From Methanoregulaceae archaeon (GTDB lineage: Archaea > Halobacteriota > Methanomicrobia > Methanomicrobiales > Methanospirillaceae): a DNA stretch of 5,202 bases. The DNA is taken from NCBI GenBank assembly GCA_013331215.1, contig DUGU01000163.1, positions 346-5,547 of the forward strand, written 5' to 3'. Position numbers and translations under genes: made by a program. Positions 1 to 5,202 of the stretch are shown piece after piece. Below the pieces are notes generated by a model, which saw only the letters and a program-made list of their open reading frames with translations, did not search any database and had not been told where the DNA came from. Each line of letters opens with the position of its first letter. Position 1 is the stretch's first letter.

Positions 1-697
1 TGTGCGGCGTCACGCCCTCGGGGGCGCATCTCCGAAAGAGGAGCTGGACCGTCCGCGTCGATATCGGCCGGCCGCCGTACCCGACGAAGAGTGGGCCGGA
101 GGTGCGGCCGTCGAGGAACTCGTCGATCGCGTCCGCGGTCGCGTCGTCAAGGAAAACGATTCGCTCCTTGTTGCCCTTCCCCGTGACGCGAATCACGCCG
201 TCATCGAGATCGACCGCCTCGATCCGCATGGCGCAGAGCTCGGAGACGCGGACGCCGGTCGCGTAGATGAGACGGACGATCAGTCGTTCACGCGGGTCCT
301 CGATCGAGCGCAGGAGGCGCGAGACCTGCCCGTGCTTGAGGCACTTCACGCCGGTCCGGCCGACCTTCGGTCGCTCGATCCTGTCGACCGGGTTCGCATC
401 GACCGCGCCCTGCGCGACGAGATAGCGGAAGAACGAGGAGTACGAGCAGACGATGCGGTTCAGCGTCCGCGGCGAGAGGCGGCGTTCCTCCGAGACGGCC
501 GCGAGATGGTCGTAGAGCGCGCCCGTCGTGACATCGGCCGGCACCACGTTCCTCCCCGGCCCGGCGCGCGCGGCGAGTCCGGCCGCAAGTGACCGAAGCG
601 ACCGGCGATAGGTCGCGATCGTCCGTTCGGAGTAGTGGCGCATGCGTAGGAATTCGACATACCGGTCGATCCAGCCCTCCAGTGTCGGATCCTCCAC
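1..697 (-). CDS. Xer-type tyrosine site-specific recombinase (3' part cut by window edge)
   Basis: Tyrosine recombinases cut and rejoin DNA at paired short sites; archaeal XerA resolves chromosome dimers at dif, and related proteins act as integrases. The 232 visible residues hold an N-terminal SAM-like core-binding domain (about 5-95, with RHYSERTIATYRRSL) and most of the catalytic domain: ATGVRVSEL with the first catalytic Arg at 150, and GKGNKER with the beta-hairpin Lys at 174. The frame leaves the window at VTPH (229-232), where H232 should be the His of the HxxR box; the second Arg and the Tyr nucleophile lie outside. I chose the GTG at 697 because it places the family's N-terminal helix right at the start; no Shine-Dalgarno is visible. 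The frame stays open upstream to another GTG at 865, but that extension looks non-coding. Whether it is chromosomal XerA or an element-borne integrase cannot be decided here, so I give no symbol. Confidence 0.9.
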   Translation of the reverse strand, partial: MEDPTLEGWIDRYVEFLRMRHYSERTIATYRRSLRSLAAGLAARAGPGRNVVPADVTTGALYDHLAAVSEERRLSPRTLNRIVCSYSSFFRYLVAQGAVDANPVDRIERPKVGRTGVKCLKHGQVSRLLRSIEDPRERLIVRLIYATGVRVSELCAMRIEAVDLDDGVIRVTGKGNKERIVFLDDATADAIDEFLDGRTSGPLFVGYGGRPISTRTVQLLFRRCAPEGVTPH

Positions 698-867
698 ACA
701 TAATTCTGTGTGCCGTTCTCGGAAGAAGACTTCGCAGAATAACCGTCGCCGCCCCGCGCCGTAATGCCGACCGATGGGTATCGTATTCGCGCCGGAATCG
801 GGGTCGCGCCGATCGAACGGAGGGGCCCAGCAGAGGGTAGAGCAAACCCGATCGCCACCACCCACTC

Positions 868-888
868 ATATAGCATCATACGGTTTAT
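868..888 (-). promoter_or_regulatory. Promoter-like element, copy A of a 21-base repeat
   Basis: Read on the minus strand it is ATAAACCGTATG, then A, then TGCTATAT. It matches 3481-3501 (plus strand) at 20 of 21 positions; only the base at position 13 differs. The CTATAT/ATATAG part looks like an archaeal TATA box and could work in either direction: towards the recombinase (GTG at 697) or towards the acetyltransferase (ATG at 1022). The repeat is seen directly; the promoter role is inferred. Confidence 0.5.
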
Positions 889-1010
889 CAGCCCCCCGTT
901 CGAGGCTATGTTGCATTCGAAGGGCACCTCGTCGCGCGGATCTACGGGAAGGGTGCGGAGCCAGGGGAGTTTTCACCTTATTCAGTACGACACGCGATCC
1001 TTCCAACGGA

Positions 1011-1016
1011 AAGGTG
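1011..1016 (+). promoter_or_regulatory. Ribosome binding site of the acetyltransferase gene
   Basis: AAGGTG lies five bases before the ATG at 1022. It decides the start of an open frame that otherwise runs on upstream to about 764 through intergenic sequence. Confidence 0.6.
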
Positions 1017-1021
1017 TAAGG

Positions 1022-1750
1022 ATGGGAGTCGCGCCCGCAGCAGGAGAGCGTGTCCGCGAACGGAGACGGTTCCGTGATCGAGCGAGGCGCTTCAAACGGT
1101 TCGATATCCTTATCCGACACCGTTCCGAGATTATACGCGTGATCGGGTCGAAAGAGGACTACCGGTTCTACCTCGAGACCGACCGCGTCGCCCTGAATAT
1201 CCGCTCCTGGTGGCCGAAATATTTCTCGCACGACGTCTGGCGGTTCGAGCGCCTCCTCCGACGGGTCGAATACTGGCAGAACTGCCGCCAATCTCTCGTC
1301 TTCCGCCCATTCTACTACTTTCTCTACTGGCGCTTCCGCCGCCTCTCGCTCCGGCTCGGGTACACCATTCCGCCGAACGTCTTCGGCCCGGGCCTCTCCA
1401 TCGCCCACCCCGGAACATTGATCGTGAACGACGCGGCCCGGATCGGCGAGAATTGCCGGATCCACCCCGGCGTTACGATCGGCACGGCGGCCGGAGAGGA
1501 GCAGGCGGCCCCCCGGATTGGGAAGAACGCGTTCATCGGCCCGAATGCGGTGATCCTCGGCCCGATCGAGATCGGCGACGATGTTGCGATCGGCGCGAAC
1601 GCGGTCGTGAATCGGTCGTTTTCCGAGAACGGAGTCACGCTCGCGGGCGTGCCGGCGAAGAAGGTCTCGGAAAAAGGCTCACGAGGGCTGTACCAGCGCT
1701 CGACCGAGATCGTTCGGGCCCGTGCAGCTGCCAGAATTCGGGACCCGTAA
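1022..1750 (+). CDS. Serine acetyltransferase-like hexapeptide (LbH) acetyltransferase
   Basis: A 242-residue probable acetyl-CoA-dependent O-acetyltransferase of the left-handed beta-helix superfamily. Residues 1-110 are basic and aromatic-rich (DYRFYLETDR, WWPKYF, WQNCRQ), as in the serine-acetyltransferase-like proteins of capsule and exopolysaccharide clusters. From about 112 come hexapeptide turns: VFGPGLSIAHPG, ARIGENCRIHPGVTIGTAAG, PRIGKNAFIGPNAVILGPIEIGDDVAIGANAVV, closing with LAGVPAKKV (208-215). H129 aligns with catalytic His158 of E. coli CysE, but the partner Asp143 falls on Tyr114 in an ungapped comparison, so a role in cysteine synthesis is doubtful and a sugar or glycan acceptor is as likely. 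The ATG at 1022 is chosen over upstream in-frame starts because of AAGGTG five bases before it and because the residues encoded further upstream look non-coding. It is a single gene with a hairpin just after its stop; no glycosyltransferases or cysteine genes are in view. Confidence 0.85.
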   Translation: MGVAPAAGERVRERRRFRDRARRFKRFDILIRHRSEIIRVIGSKEDYRFYLETDRVALNIRSWWPKYFSHDVWRFERLLRRVEYWQNCRQSLVFRPFYYFLYWRFRRLSLRLGYTIPPNVFGPGLSIAHPGTLIVNDAARIGENCRIHPGVTIGTAAGEEQAAPRIGKNAFIGPNAVILGPIEIGDDVAIGANAVVNRSFSENGVTLAGVPAKKVSEKGSRGLYQRSTEIVRARAAARIRDP

Positions 1751-1756
1751 GGACAG

Positions 1757-1784
1757 ATTTCGCAGAATCCCCATTCTGCGAAAT
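1757..1784 (+). terminator. Perfect 12-bp hairpin after the acetyltransferase gene (possible terminator)
   Basis: ATTTCGCAGAAT (1757-1768) pairs perfectly with ATTCTGCGAAAT (1773-1784) across a CCCC loop, starting six bases after the stop codon. No T-run follows on the plus strand, so a simple intrinsic terminator is only one reading; the 28-base length also fits an 11-6-11 recombinase-site layout (see findings). Confidence 0.55.
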
Positions 1785-1895
1785 TCGAAGCGGCGCTCCA
1801 GGCCGGAATCGACGATCGGTCTGAACGGCATTCCCCACCCCGAGATCGCGGGACAATCGCTATAAGGAGTCGATCCTCGTGGAGATAACGGCCCT

Positions 1896-1918
1896 AAACC
1901 GCAGGAAAGATGCGGTTT
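1896..1918. terminator. Perfect 8-bp hairpin after thiE (possible terminator)
   Basis: AAACCGCA (1896-1903) pairs with TGCGGTTT (1911-1918) around a 7-base loop. It begins immediately after the thiE stop codon on the minus strand, as expected of a 3'-end structure. A short TTTT follows on the plus strand (1916-1919), so it may also stop transcripts coming from the acetyltransferase side. Confidence 0.5.
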
Positions 1919-2569
1919 TCAGGCAGATTCGGGACTCCGATCGGCGAGCGCCCGGACGATGACGGCCCTCAGCGATCGAGCCGCTGCGGCCATCTCCGGT
2001 TCCGCGAGCACTGCCGAGATGACGGCACAGCCATCAGCCCCGGCCCGGATTACGTCGGCAGCGTTCGCGGAACCGATCCCGCCGATCCCGATCACGGGGA
2101 TCCGGACGGCCCGGCGCACGGCCGCAACGGCCGCGAGCCCGTGCCCGGGACCTGCGTCCGCCTTTGAACCGGTCGGAAAAACCGGGCTGACCGCGACATA
2201 GTCGGCGCCATCGAGCTCCGCCCGAATCGCCTCGTCGGCGTTCCCGACCGAAGCTCCGATCAGGAAGGGGCGTGGTGCGATCCGCCTCGCGGCTGCGACA
2301 GGGAGATCGCCCTGCCCGAGGTGGACTCCGTCGGCGCCGGCCGCGAGTGCGATATCGAGTCGGTCGTTCACGACGAAGAGCGTCCCCGATTCGGCTGTAA
2401 CGGGCCGGATTGCCTCGGCAACCGCCAGCAGTTCGCTGGATGACTGCGCCTTCTCCCGGAGCTGGACCACGTCCGCGCCGCCGGCAACGACCTCCCTCGC
2501 GCACTCGAGATGGCTCCGACCTCCTGAAACGACTTCGTCAGTAACCACGTATAGGGCATAAGACGGCAT
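1919..2569 (-). CDS. thiE: Thiamine-phosphate synthase ThiE
   Basis: Condenses HMP pyrophosphate with thiazole phosphate to thiamine phosphate in the cytoplasm. At 216 residues it is the usual length for a stand-alone TIM-barrel ThiE. The family's ligand motifs appear in order: YVVTDE (7-12), QLREK for the pyrimidine pyrophosphate (36-40), VVNDR with the metal-binding Asp at 69, GVHLGQGDLP (81-90, Asp88), Ser107 in IGASVG, the phosphate loop PTGSK (132-136, Lys136), IGIGGI (160-165) and AVISAV (182-187). All expected residues are present, so it should be active. The ATG at 2569 shares its A with the thiM stop (TGATG), which indicates translational coupling; the frame runs further upstream inside thiM, but those residues are only thiM read out of frame. 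No thiD is fused to it. Confidence 0.96.
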   Translation of the reverse strand: MPSYALYVVTDEVVSGGRSHLECAREVVAGGADVVQLREKAQSSSELLAVAEAIRPVTAESGTLFVVNDRLDIALAAGADGVHLGQGDLPVAAARRIAPRPFLIGASVGNADEAIRAELDGADYVAVSPVFPTGSKADAGPGHGLAAVAAVRRAVRIPVIGIGGIGSANAADVIRAGADGCAVISAVLAEPEMAAAARSLRAVIVRALADRSPESA

Positions 2570-3369
2570 CACTCGACCCGGACTCTGACCCCCGCAGCGA
2601 GTGCGGCCGGTTCCATCCCTGCCAGCGCGTCGAAGAGCCCGGACCGGAACGAGCCTGGCCCTGCCGCGCGTTTGGCTGCCCATTCACCGGCGAGGCCGAA
2701 TGCTGCCAGCGCGGCCACGGTGGTGGCGAACCGGTCGGCGGCGACTGCGGCAAACGCACCCGTCACGGACGAGGCCATGCACCCGGTTCCCGAGATGGTG
2801 GCCATCGCGGGATGGCCGTTCTCTACGAATGCGACCCGATCTCCGTCAACGACGACGTCGACAGGCCCACTCATGGCCACGACGCAGTCGAGACGTGCCG
2901 CCAGCCGGCGGCAGACGTCGGCCGGATCGCCCGACAGCCCGACCGAATCCACGCCACGTACCTGGGCCTCGGCCCCGGCGATCGTCCCGATCTCGCCTGC
3001 ATTTCCCTTGAGAACCGCGATCTCGAGCCTGTCGAGGAGCCGCAGCGCCGTTGCCGTCCGAAAACCGGTCGCGCCGGCGCCGACAGGGTCGAGCACGATC
3101 GGGATCCCGCCTGCGTTCGCAGCCTGCCCGGCAAGGAGCATCGCCTCGACCTGGACCGAGGAGAGCGTGCCGATATTGAGCACCAGCGCATCAGCCATGC
3201 CGGCCATCTCGGCAACCTCCTCAGGGGCGTCGGCCATCACGGGGGCCGCCCCCAACGAGAGCGTGATGTTCGCGCAGTCGTTGACGGTGACGTAGTTCGT
3301 GATGTGGTGGACGAGAGGGCGGACTTCACGGACCCTGGAGAACAGGGAGGCAGGGAATGGAGTTTCCAT
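2569..3369 (-). CDS. thiM: Hydroxyethylthiazole kinase ThiM
   Basis: Phosphorylates 4-methyl-5-(2-hydroxyethyl)thiazole with ATP, a salvage step that supplies the thiazole phosphate used by ThiE. The 266-residue protein has normal length and the ribokinase-like ThiM motifs: [11 protein letters not shown] (21-31), LNIGTL (64-69), [12 protein letters not shown] (93-104), KGNAGEI (121-127) and SGTGCM (193-198), whose Cys197 matches the active-site Cys198 of Bacillus subtilis ThiM. The ATG at 3369 is chosen over TTG (3387) and GTG (3378) because GGTGATC, a full match to the archaeal anti-Shine-Dalgarno region, sits just before it and overlaps those alternatives. It is the first gene of the thiM-thiE pair, with a leader of roughly 100 bases if the TATA-like element near 3494-3500 is its promoter. 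Confidence 0.96.
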   Translation of the reverse strand: METPFPASLFSRVREVRPLVHHITNYVTVNDCANITLSLGAAPVMADAPEEVAEMAGMADALVLNIGTLSSVQVEAMLLAGQAANAGGIPIVLDPVGAGATGFRTATALRLLDRLEIAVLKGNAGEIGTIAGAEAQVRGVDSVGLSGDPADVCRRLAARLDCVVAMSGPVDVVVDGDRVAFVENGHPAMATISGTGCMASSVTGAFAAVAADRFATTVAALAAFGLAGEWAAKRAAGPGSFRSGLFDALAGMEPAALAAGVRVRVE

Positions 3370-3372
3370 GGC

Positions 3373-3379
3373 GATCACC
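3373..3379 (-). promoter_or_regulatory. Ribosome binding site of thiM
   Basis: GGTGATC on the minus strand, three bases before the ATG at 3369 (six counted from GGTG), fixes the thiM start. Just upstream the message could form a five-pair GGGCC/GGCCC stem (about 3380-3394), next to the site but not covering it. Confidence 0.65.
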
Positions 3380-3480
3380 GGGGCCAAACGGGCCCGTACA
3401 CTGTTGTAGGGTCCGAGATTTACGCCTTCGCATCGCTTTCTGCGGCGATGGGAGAGTTGTCGAGAGCGCGGATTGCCCCA

Positions 3481-3501
3481 ATAAACCGTATGTTGCTATA
3501 T
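3481..3501 (+). promoter_or_regulatory. Promoter-like element, copy B of a 21-base repeat
   Basis: ATAAACCGTATG, then T, then TGCTATAT, followed by AAC; 20 of 21 positions match the minus strand at 868-888. It contains TATATA, which reads as a TATA box on both strands, and lies between thiM (ATG about 125 bases away, minus) and the 76-residue gene (ATG about 80 bases away, plus). It may drive either gene or both. No other TATA-like element as good is visible in the 3370-3578 gap. Confidence 0.55.
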
Positions 3502-3539
3502 AACTCGAGGTCTCTGATCCACCGAGGCGATGCATCGAT

Positions 3540-3596
3540 CTGATACCTCCATAAGGGTGCAGGCTCAATCACTCGGAGATGTGGCTGAGGTATCAG
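3540..3596 (+). repeat. 10-bp perfect inverted repeat enclosing the start of the small gene
   Basis: CTGATACCTC (3540-3549) is the exact reverse complement of GAGGTATCAG (3587-3596), and 3539/3597 adds an eleventh pair. The 37-base loop holds GGAG and the ATG at 3579. A separate 10-base palindrome, CGATGCATCG, lies just upstream at 3528-3537. As RNA, the stem would place the translation start in a large loop; as DNA, either palindrome could be an operator. Function is inferred only from position. Confidence 0.5.
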
Positions 3597-3809
3597 AACG
3601 TTCAAACCGGGAACCCGGACATGCTGAACCTCGACCTGATTGAAGAGATCGGGATCACCGAGGACAGCGAACTCATCGATCACTATGCGATTGCAGCCTA
3701 TACCCAGGGCTCCGACGACCCTCTGATTCTCTATCGGTCGCCGTCGTACTCCGAGGTTGCCGAGCGGTTCGACCAGGTGGCTGCGTTCGTCGGGGCGCGC
3801 CCCCTCTGA
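3579..3809 (+). CDS. Conserved-looking small acidic protein, function unknown
   Basis: I do not recognise this 76-residue protein. It looks genuine: the composition is balanced and acidic, unlike the Arg/Pro/Gly-rich frames around it, with an alternating hydrophobic pattern (MWLRYQNVQTG, MLNLDLIEEIGI, YAIAAYTQG, LILYRSP) suggesting three or four beta strands, then an amphipathic helix (SYSEVAERFDQVAAFVG, 56-72). There is no signal peptide, membrane segment or Cys/His metal site. The strand-plus-final-helix layout recalls small FlbD-like SH3-type proteins, a weak resemblance only. The ATG at 3579 directly abuts GGAG (3575-3578), too close for a normal ribosome site, so initiation may be weak or use the internal ATG (codon 15). 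It converges with the EcfT gene, leaving 39 bases that include a small GGGAG/CTCCC hairpin (3822-3834). Confidence 0.75.
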   Translation: MWLRYQNVQTGNPDMLNLDLIEEIGITEDSELIDHYAIAAYTQGSDDPLILYRSPSYSEVAERFDQVAAFVGARPL

Positions 3810-3848
3810 AATGAAAGATGTGGGAGGCACTCCCTCCGACGAACGGGC

Positions 3849-4646
3849 TCAGGCCGGAAGAACAGCCCGGCAGAGGACGATGTAGAGCCCGGAGGACACA
3901 AGCAGGAGCGCAATCGCCGCGACATCGCCCCGCCGTAAAGACCGGTCGCGAAGCGAGACACGGCGCGGCGCCCGGTATCCGCGGAGGTCGATGGTCAGGC
4001 CGAGAACGTTCGCCTTGCCGAGCGAGTTCGAGACCAGCGGAACGACGATCGGTGCGAGCGTCCTGATCACGCCCCGCACCCCCTTCCCCGGGTTGTAGCC
4101 GCGCGCCAGCTGCGCTTCCCGAATTCGTTGCCCTTCGAGCTGCAGGCTCGGAATGAACCGGAGCGCAATCAGGAAGATCAGCGCATAGTCGGCCGGCATT
4201 CTGAGCCGCTGCAGTGCGTGGACGAGGTCGTGCGGCATGGTCGAGATCACCAGGAGCTGGAACGCGAAGAGCATCGCGAAGAACCTGAGCGAGAGGAGCA
4301 GCCCGAACTCGATCGCGCCCGTAGTGACCGGAAACGCCCCTCCGATCATGGGGACGGCGGGCGGAATCAGGAAGCCGATCGTCTCGCCGTCCTGCATCGT
4401 GAGCACCGTCAGGAGGAGCAACGAGACCGCGAGCGAGACGAGGAGCGGGAGCTGCCTGATCAGCGGCCTCGCAAGATGTGTCGCTGCCGCGGCCAGGAGG
4501 AGCGCGGTCACAAGCAGGACAAGCGGGAGGAGGCTGTTCGTCGTGATCGCGAGGATTGCGACGAGTGCGACCATCAGCAGCTTCGCGAGCGGGTTCAGAC
4601 CGTGAAACAGACTGGTTCCCGGGACGTACTGCATAATCTCCGGCAT
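3849..4646 (-). CDS. ecfT: ECF transporter transmembrane component EcfT (CbiQ-like)
   Basis: EcfT is the membrane scaffold that couples a pair of ATPases to a vitamin- or metal-binding S component. The 265-residue protein has the family layout: hydrophobic helices at about 22-56, 65-84, 110-135 and 241-258, and a long cytoplasmic coupling region with LRMPADYALIFLIALRFIPSL (148-168), EAQLARGYNPG containing the first Ala-Arg-Gly motif (181-183), and a second, degenerate one (LRG, 221-223). These two motifs are what EcfT uses to bind the ATPases. The ATG at 4646 is chosen for AGGAGGT just upstream. It starts inside the ATPase gene (52 shared bases), so the two are one transcriptional unit. The substrate is unknown; a thiamine precursor is suggested only by the nearby thiM-thiE. 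Cobalt/nickel-type CbiQ is the alternative, but no cbiM/cbiN genes are visible. Confidence 0.9.
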   Translation of the reverse strand: MPEIMQYVPGTSLFHGLNPLAKLLMVALVAILAITTNSLLPLVLLVTALLLAAAATHLARPLIRQLPLLVSLAVSLLLLTVLTMQDGETIGFLIPPAVPMIGGAFPVTTGAIEFGLLLSLRFFAMLFAFQLLVISTMPHDLVHALQRLRMPADYALIFLIALRFIPSLQLEGQRIREAQLARGYNPGKGVRGVIRTLAPIVVPLVSNSLGKANVLGLTIDLRGYRAPRRVSLRDRSLRRGDVAAIALLLVSSGLYIVLCRAVLPA

Positions 4647-5202
4647 ATTACCTCCTCACCTCCCGCGTCCGAGTCCGCGACGAGAACCCCGCGCTCCAGG
4701 CAGACGATCCGGTCGGCGTAGTCCTCGACGATCCGCATATTGTGCGTCACCATCACGATCGTCGTCCCCTCATCGCGCAGACGCGAGGCGAGGGCCATGA
4801 CCCGCGCCGACTCGACCGCGTCGAGCCCGGTGGTCGGCTCGTCGAGCACGATCACCTCGGGGGCTGTTGCGACGACGCAGGCGATGGCGAGGCGCTGGCG
4901 CTCGCCGCGTGAGAGGGAGCGCGGGTACGTATGGCGGTGCGCAGCGAGCCCGACCTCGTCCAGTGCCTGCGTCACCCGGCGGGGCACGTCGGTCAAGCCG
5001 AGGTTCGTGGGGCCGAACGCGACCTCGCTCTCGACAGTCTCCTCGAAGAGCATCGTATCGGGATTCTGGAAAACGAGCCCGACCGTGCGGGCCAGCTCGT
5101 GGATCGCAGCATTCCGCGTGTCGGTCTCCTTCACGGTGACCGATCCTCCGGTGGGCTTCAGGAGGCCGACCAGATGTTTGATCAGCGTGGTCTTGCCCGA
5201 GC
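4595..5202 (-). CDS. ECF-type ABC transporter ATPase, C-terminal 201 residues (5' end beyond window)
   Basis: ATP-binding subunit (EcfA/CbiO/YkoD type) that powers an ECF importer together with the EcfT encoded next. The visible part begins inside Walker A (SGKTTL) and continues with Q-loop VFQNPD (Gln45, counted from the first full codon at 5200), FEETVESEVAFGPTNLGL typical of ECF ATPases, signature SLSRGERQR (95-103, with Arg for the usual second Gly), Walker B VIVLDEP (117-123, Glu121 catalytic), the D-loop, and switch His153 in MVTHNM. The start lies outside; an internal GTG at 5134 is not the start because Walker A lies before it in the same frame. It may be one ATPase or the second half of a fused double ATPase such as YkoD. 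After VLVADSD the last 24 residues (AGGEEVICRRLC...) look unlike an ABC tail and run over the EcfT start. Confidence 0.93.
   Translation of the reverse strand, partial: SGKTTLIKHLVGLLKPTGGSVTVKETDTRNAAIHELARTVGLVFQNPDTMLFEETVESEVAFGPTNLGLTDVPRRVTQALDEVGLAAHRHTYPRSLSRGERQRLAIACVVATAPEVIVLDEPTTGLDAVESARVMALASRLRDEGTTIVMVTHNMRIVEDYADRIVCLERGVLVADSDAGGEEVICRRLCSTSREPVCFTV
4650..4656 (-). promoter_or_regulatory. Ribosome binding site of the EcfT gene
   Basis: AGGAGGT on the minus strand, three bases before the ATG at 4646. It lies inside the ATPase frame; in the neighbouring frame a TAA stop (4650-4648) overlaps it. Confidence 0.7.

Larger units (their letters stand above)
698..1021. other. Divergent intergenic region between recombinase and acetyltransferase genes
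   Basis: This 324-base stretch separates the minus-strand recombinase from the plus-strand acetyltransferase. I see no convincing gene: both strands have open frames, but they are Arg/Gly/Ser-rich low-complexity translations without family features. It holds the copy at 868-888 of a promoter-like element also found before thiM, an imperfect inverted repeat (873-880 GCATCATA with 907-914 TATGTTGC, 7 of 8 pairs), an AT-richer GGTTATTC on the minus strand (about 737-744) that could be a close promoter for the recombinase, and CCTTATT (about 976-982) that could serve the acetyltransferase. All promoter assignments are inference. Confidence 0.6.

Noticed and set aside
2..592. Long plus-strand open frame over the recombinase gene
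   Set aside because: Arg/Asp/Glu-rich translation without a fold or family; it is the complement of the recombinase frame, which has clear catalytic motifs.
698..865. Upstream GTG (863-865) as the recombinase start, adding 56 residues
   Set aside because: The extension (rich in Arg, Cys and Gly) looks non-coding, and the family N-terminus begins right at the GTG at 697.
764..1021. N-terminal extension of the acetyltransferase to 764
   Set aside because: No protein-like features, it crosses the TATA-like element, and a ribosome site precedes the ATG at 1022.
1879..1962. 27-codon frame starting GTG at 1879 after AGGAG
   Set aside because: Very short, runs through the hairpin and into the thiE 3' end antisense; composition follows the thiE shadow.
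3378..3387. TTG (3387) or GTG (3378) as the thiM start
   Set aside because: They overlap or precede GGTGATC, which points to the ATG at 3369.
2601..3543. Several long plus-strand frames across thiM
   Set aside because: Antisense shadows of a gene with strong motifs; high GC leaves many frames open.
3370..3578. TPP riboswitch for thiM
   Set aside because: No CTGAGA or other THI-box core seen on the minus strand.
4128..4721. 197-codon plus-strand frame, very rich in Arg, Glu and Gln
   Set aside because: Coil-like appearance comes from reading the antisense of hydrophobic EcfT codons; no start signal and no family.
1..5202. Mobile element or defence island suggested by the recombinase
   Set aside because: No att-like direct repeats, transposase, phage or toxin genes are visible; neighbours are housekeeping-type genes.

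Overview
The window looks like a piece of chromosome from a high-GC methanogenic archaeon, most likely of the Methanomicrobiales (Methanoculleus-like). The sequence basis is high GC with strong G/C third positions, TATA-box-like elements in the intergenic gaps, Shine-Dalgarno sequences of archaeal/bacterial type (GGTGATC before thiM, AGGAGGT before the EcfT gene), and the gene repertoire. The genus is an inference from protein style, not a search result. There is no rRNA, tRNA, CRISPR array or insertion sequence that I can see.

Layout: (1) 1-697, minus: a Xer-type tyrosine recombinase whose last part lies beyond the left edge. (2) 698-1021: a 324-base divergent intergenic region with a promoter-like element. 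(3) 1022-1750, plus: a left-handed beta-helix (hexapeptide) acetyltransferase of the serine-acetyltransferase-like, polysaccharide-linked type. (4) 1751-1918: a gap between converging genes with two perfect hairpins, one after each stop codon. (5) 1919-3369, minus: the thiM-thiE pair, start and stop codons overlapping by one base. (6) 3370-3578: a divergent regulatory region with a second copy of the promoter-like element and several palindromes. (7) 3579-3809, plus: an unrecognised 76-residue acidic protein. (8) 3849-5202, minus: the end of an energy-coupling-factor (ECF) ABC ATPase, followed by its EcfT membrane component.

Functional reading: ThiM phosphorylates the thiazole alcohol and ThiE joins it to HMP pyrophosphate to give thiamine phosphate, so this is a thiazole-salvage and coupling pair. 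The ECF ATPase/EcfT pair nearby could energise uptake of a thiamine precursor, although the substrate-binding S component is not in the window and the assignment rests on neighbourhood only. The recombinase and the acetyltransferase have no evident link to thiamine.

The most interesting non-coding signals are a 21-base element present with one mismatch in both divergent intergenic regions, a 28-base perfect palindrome with Xer-site-like geometry whose half-site recurs in front of the recombinase gene, and a 52-base overlap between the ATPase and EcfT genes. I did not find a clearly new multi-gene system.
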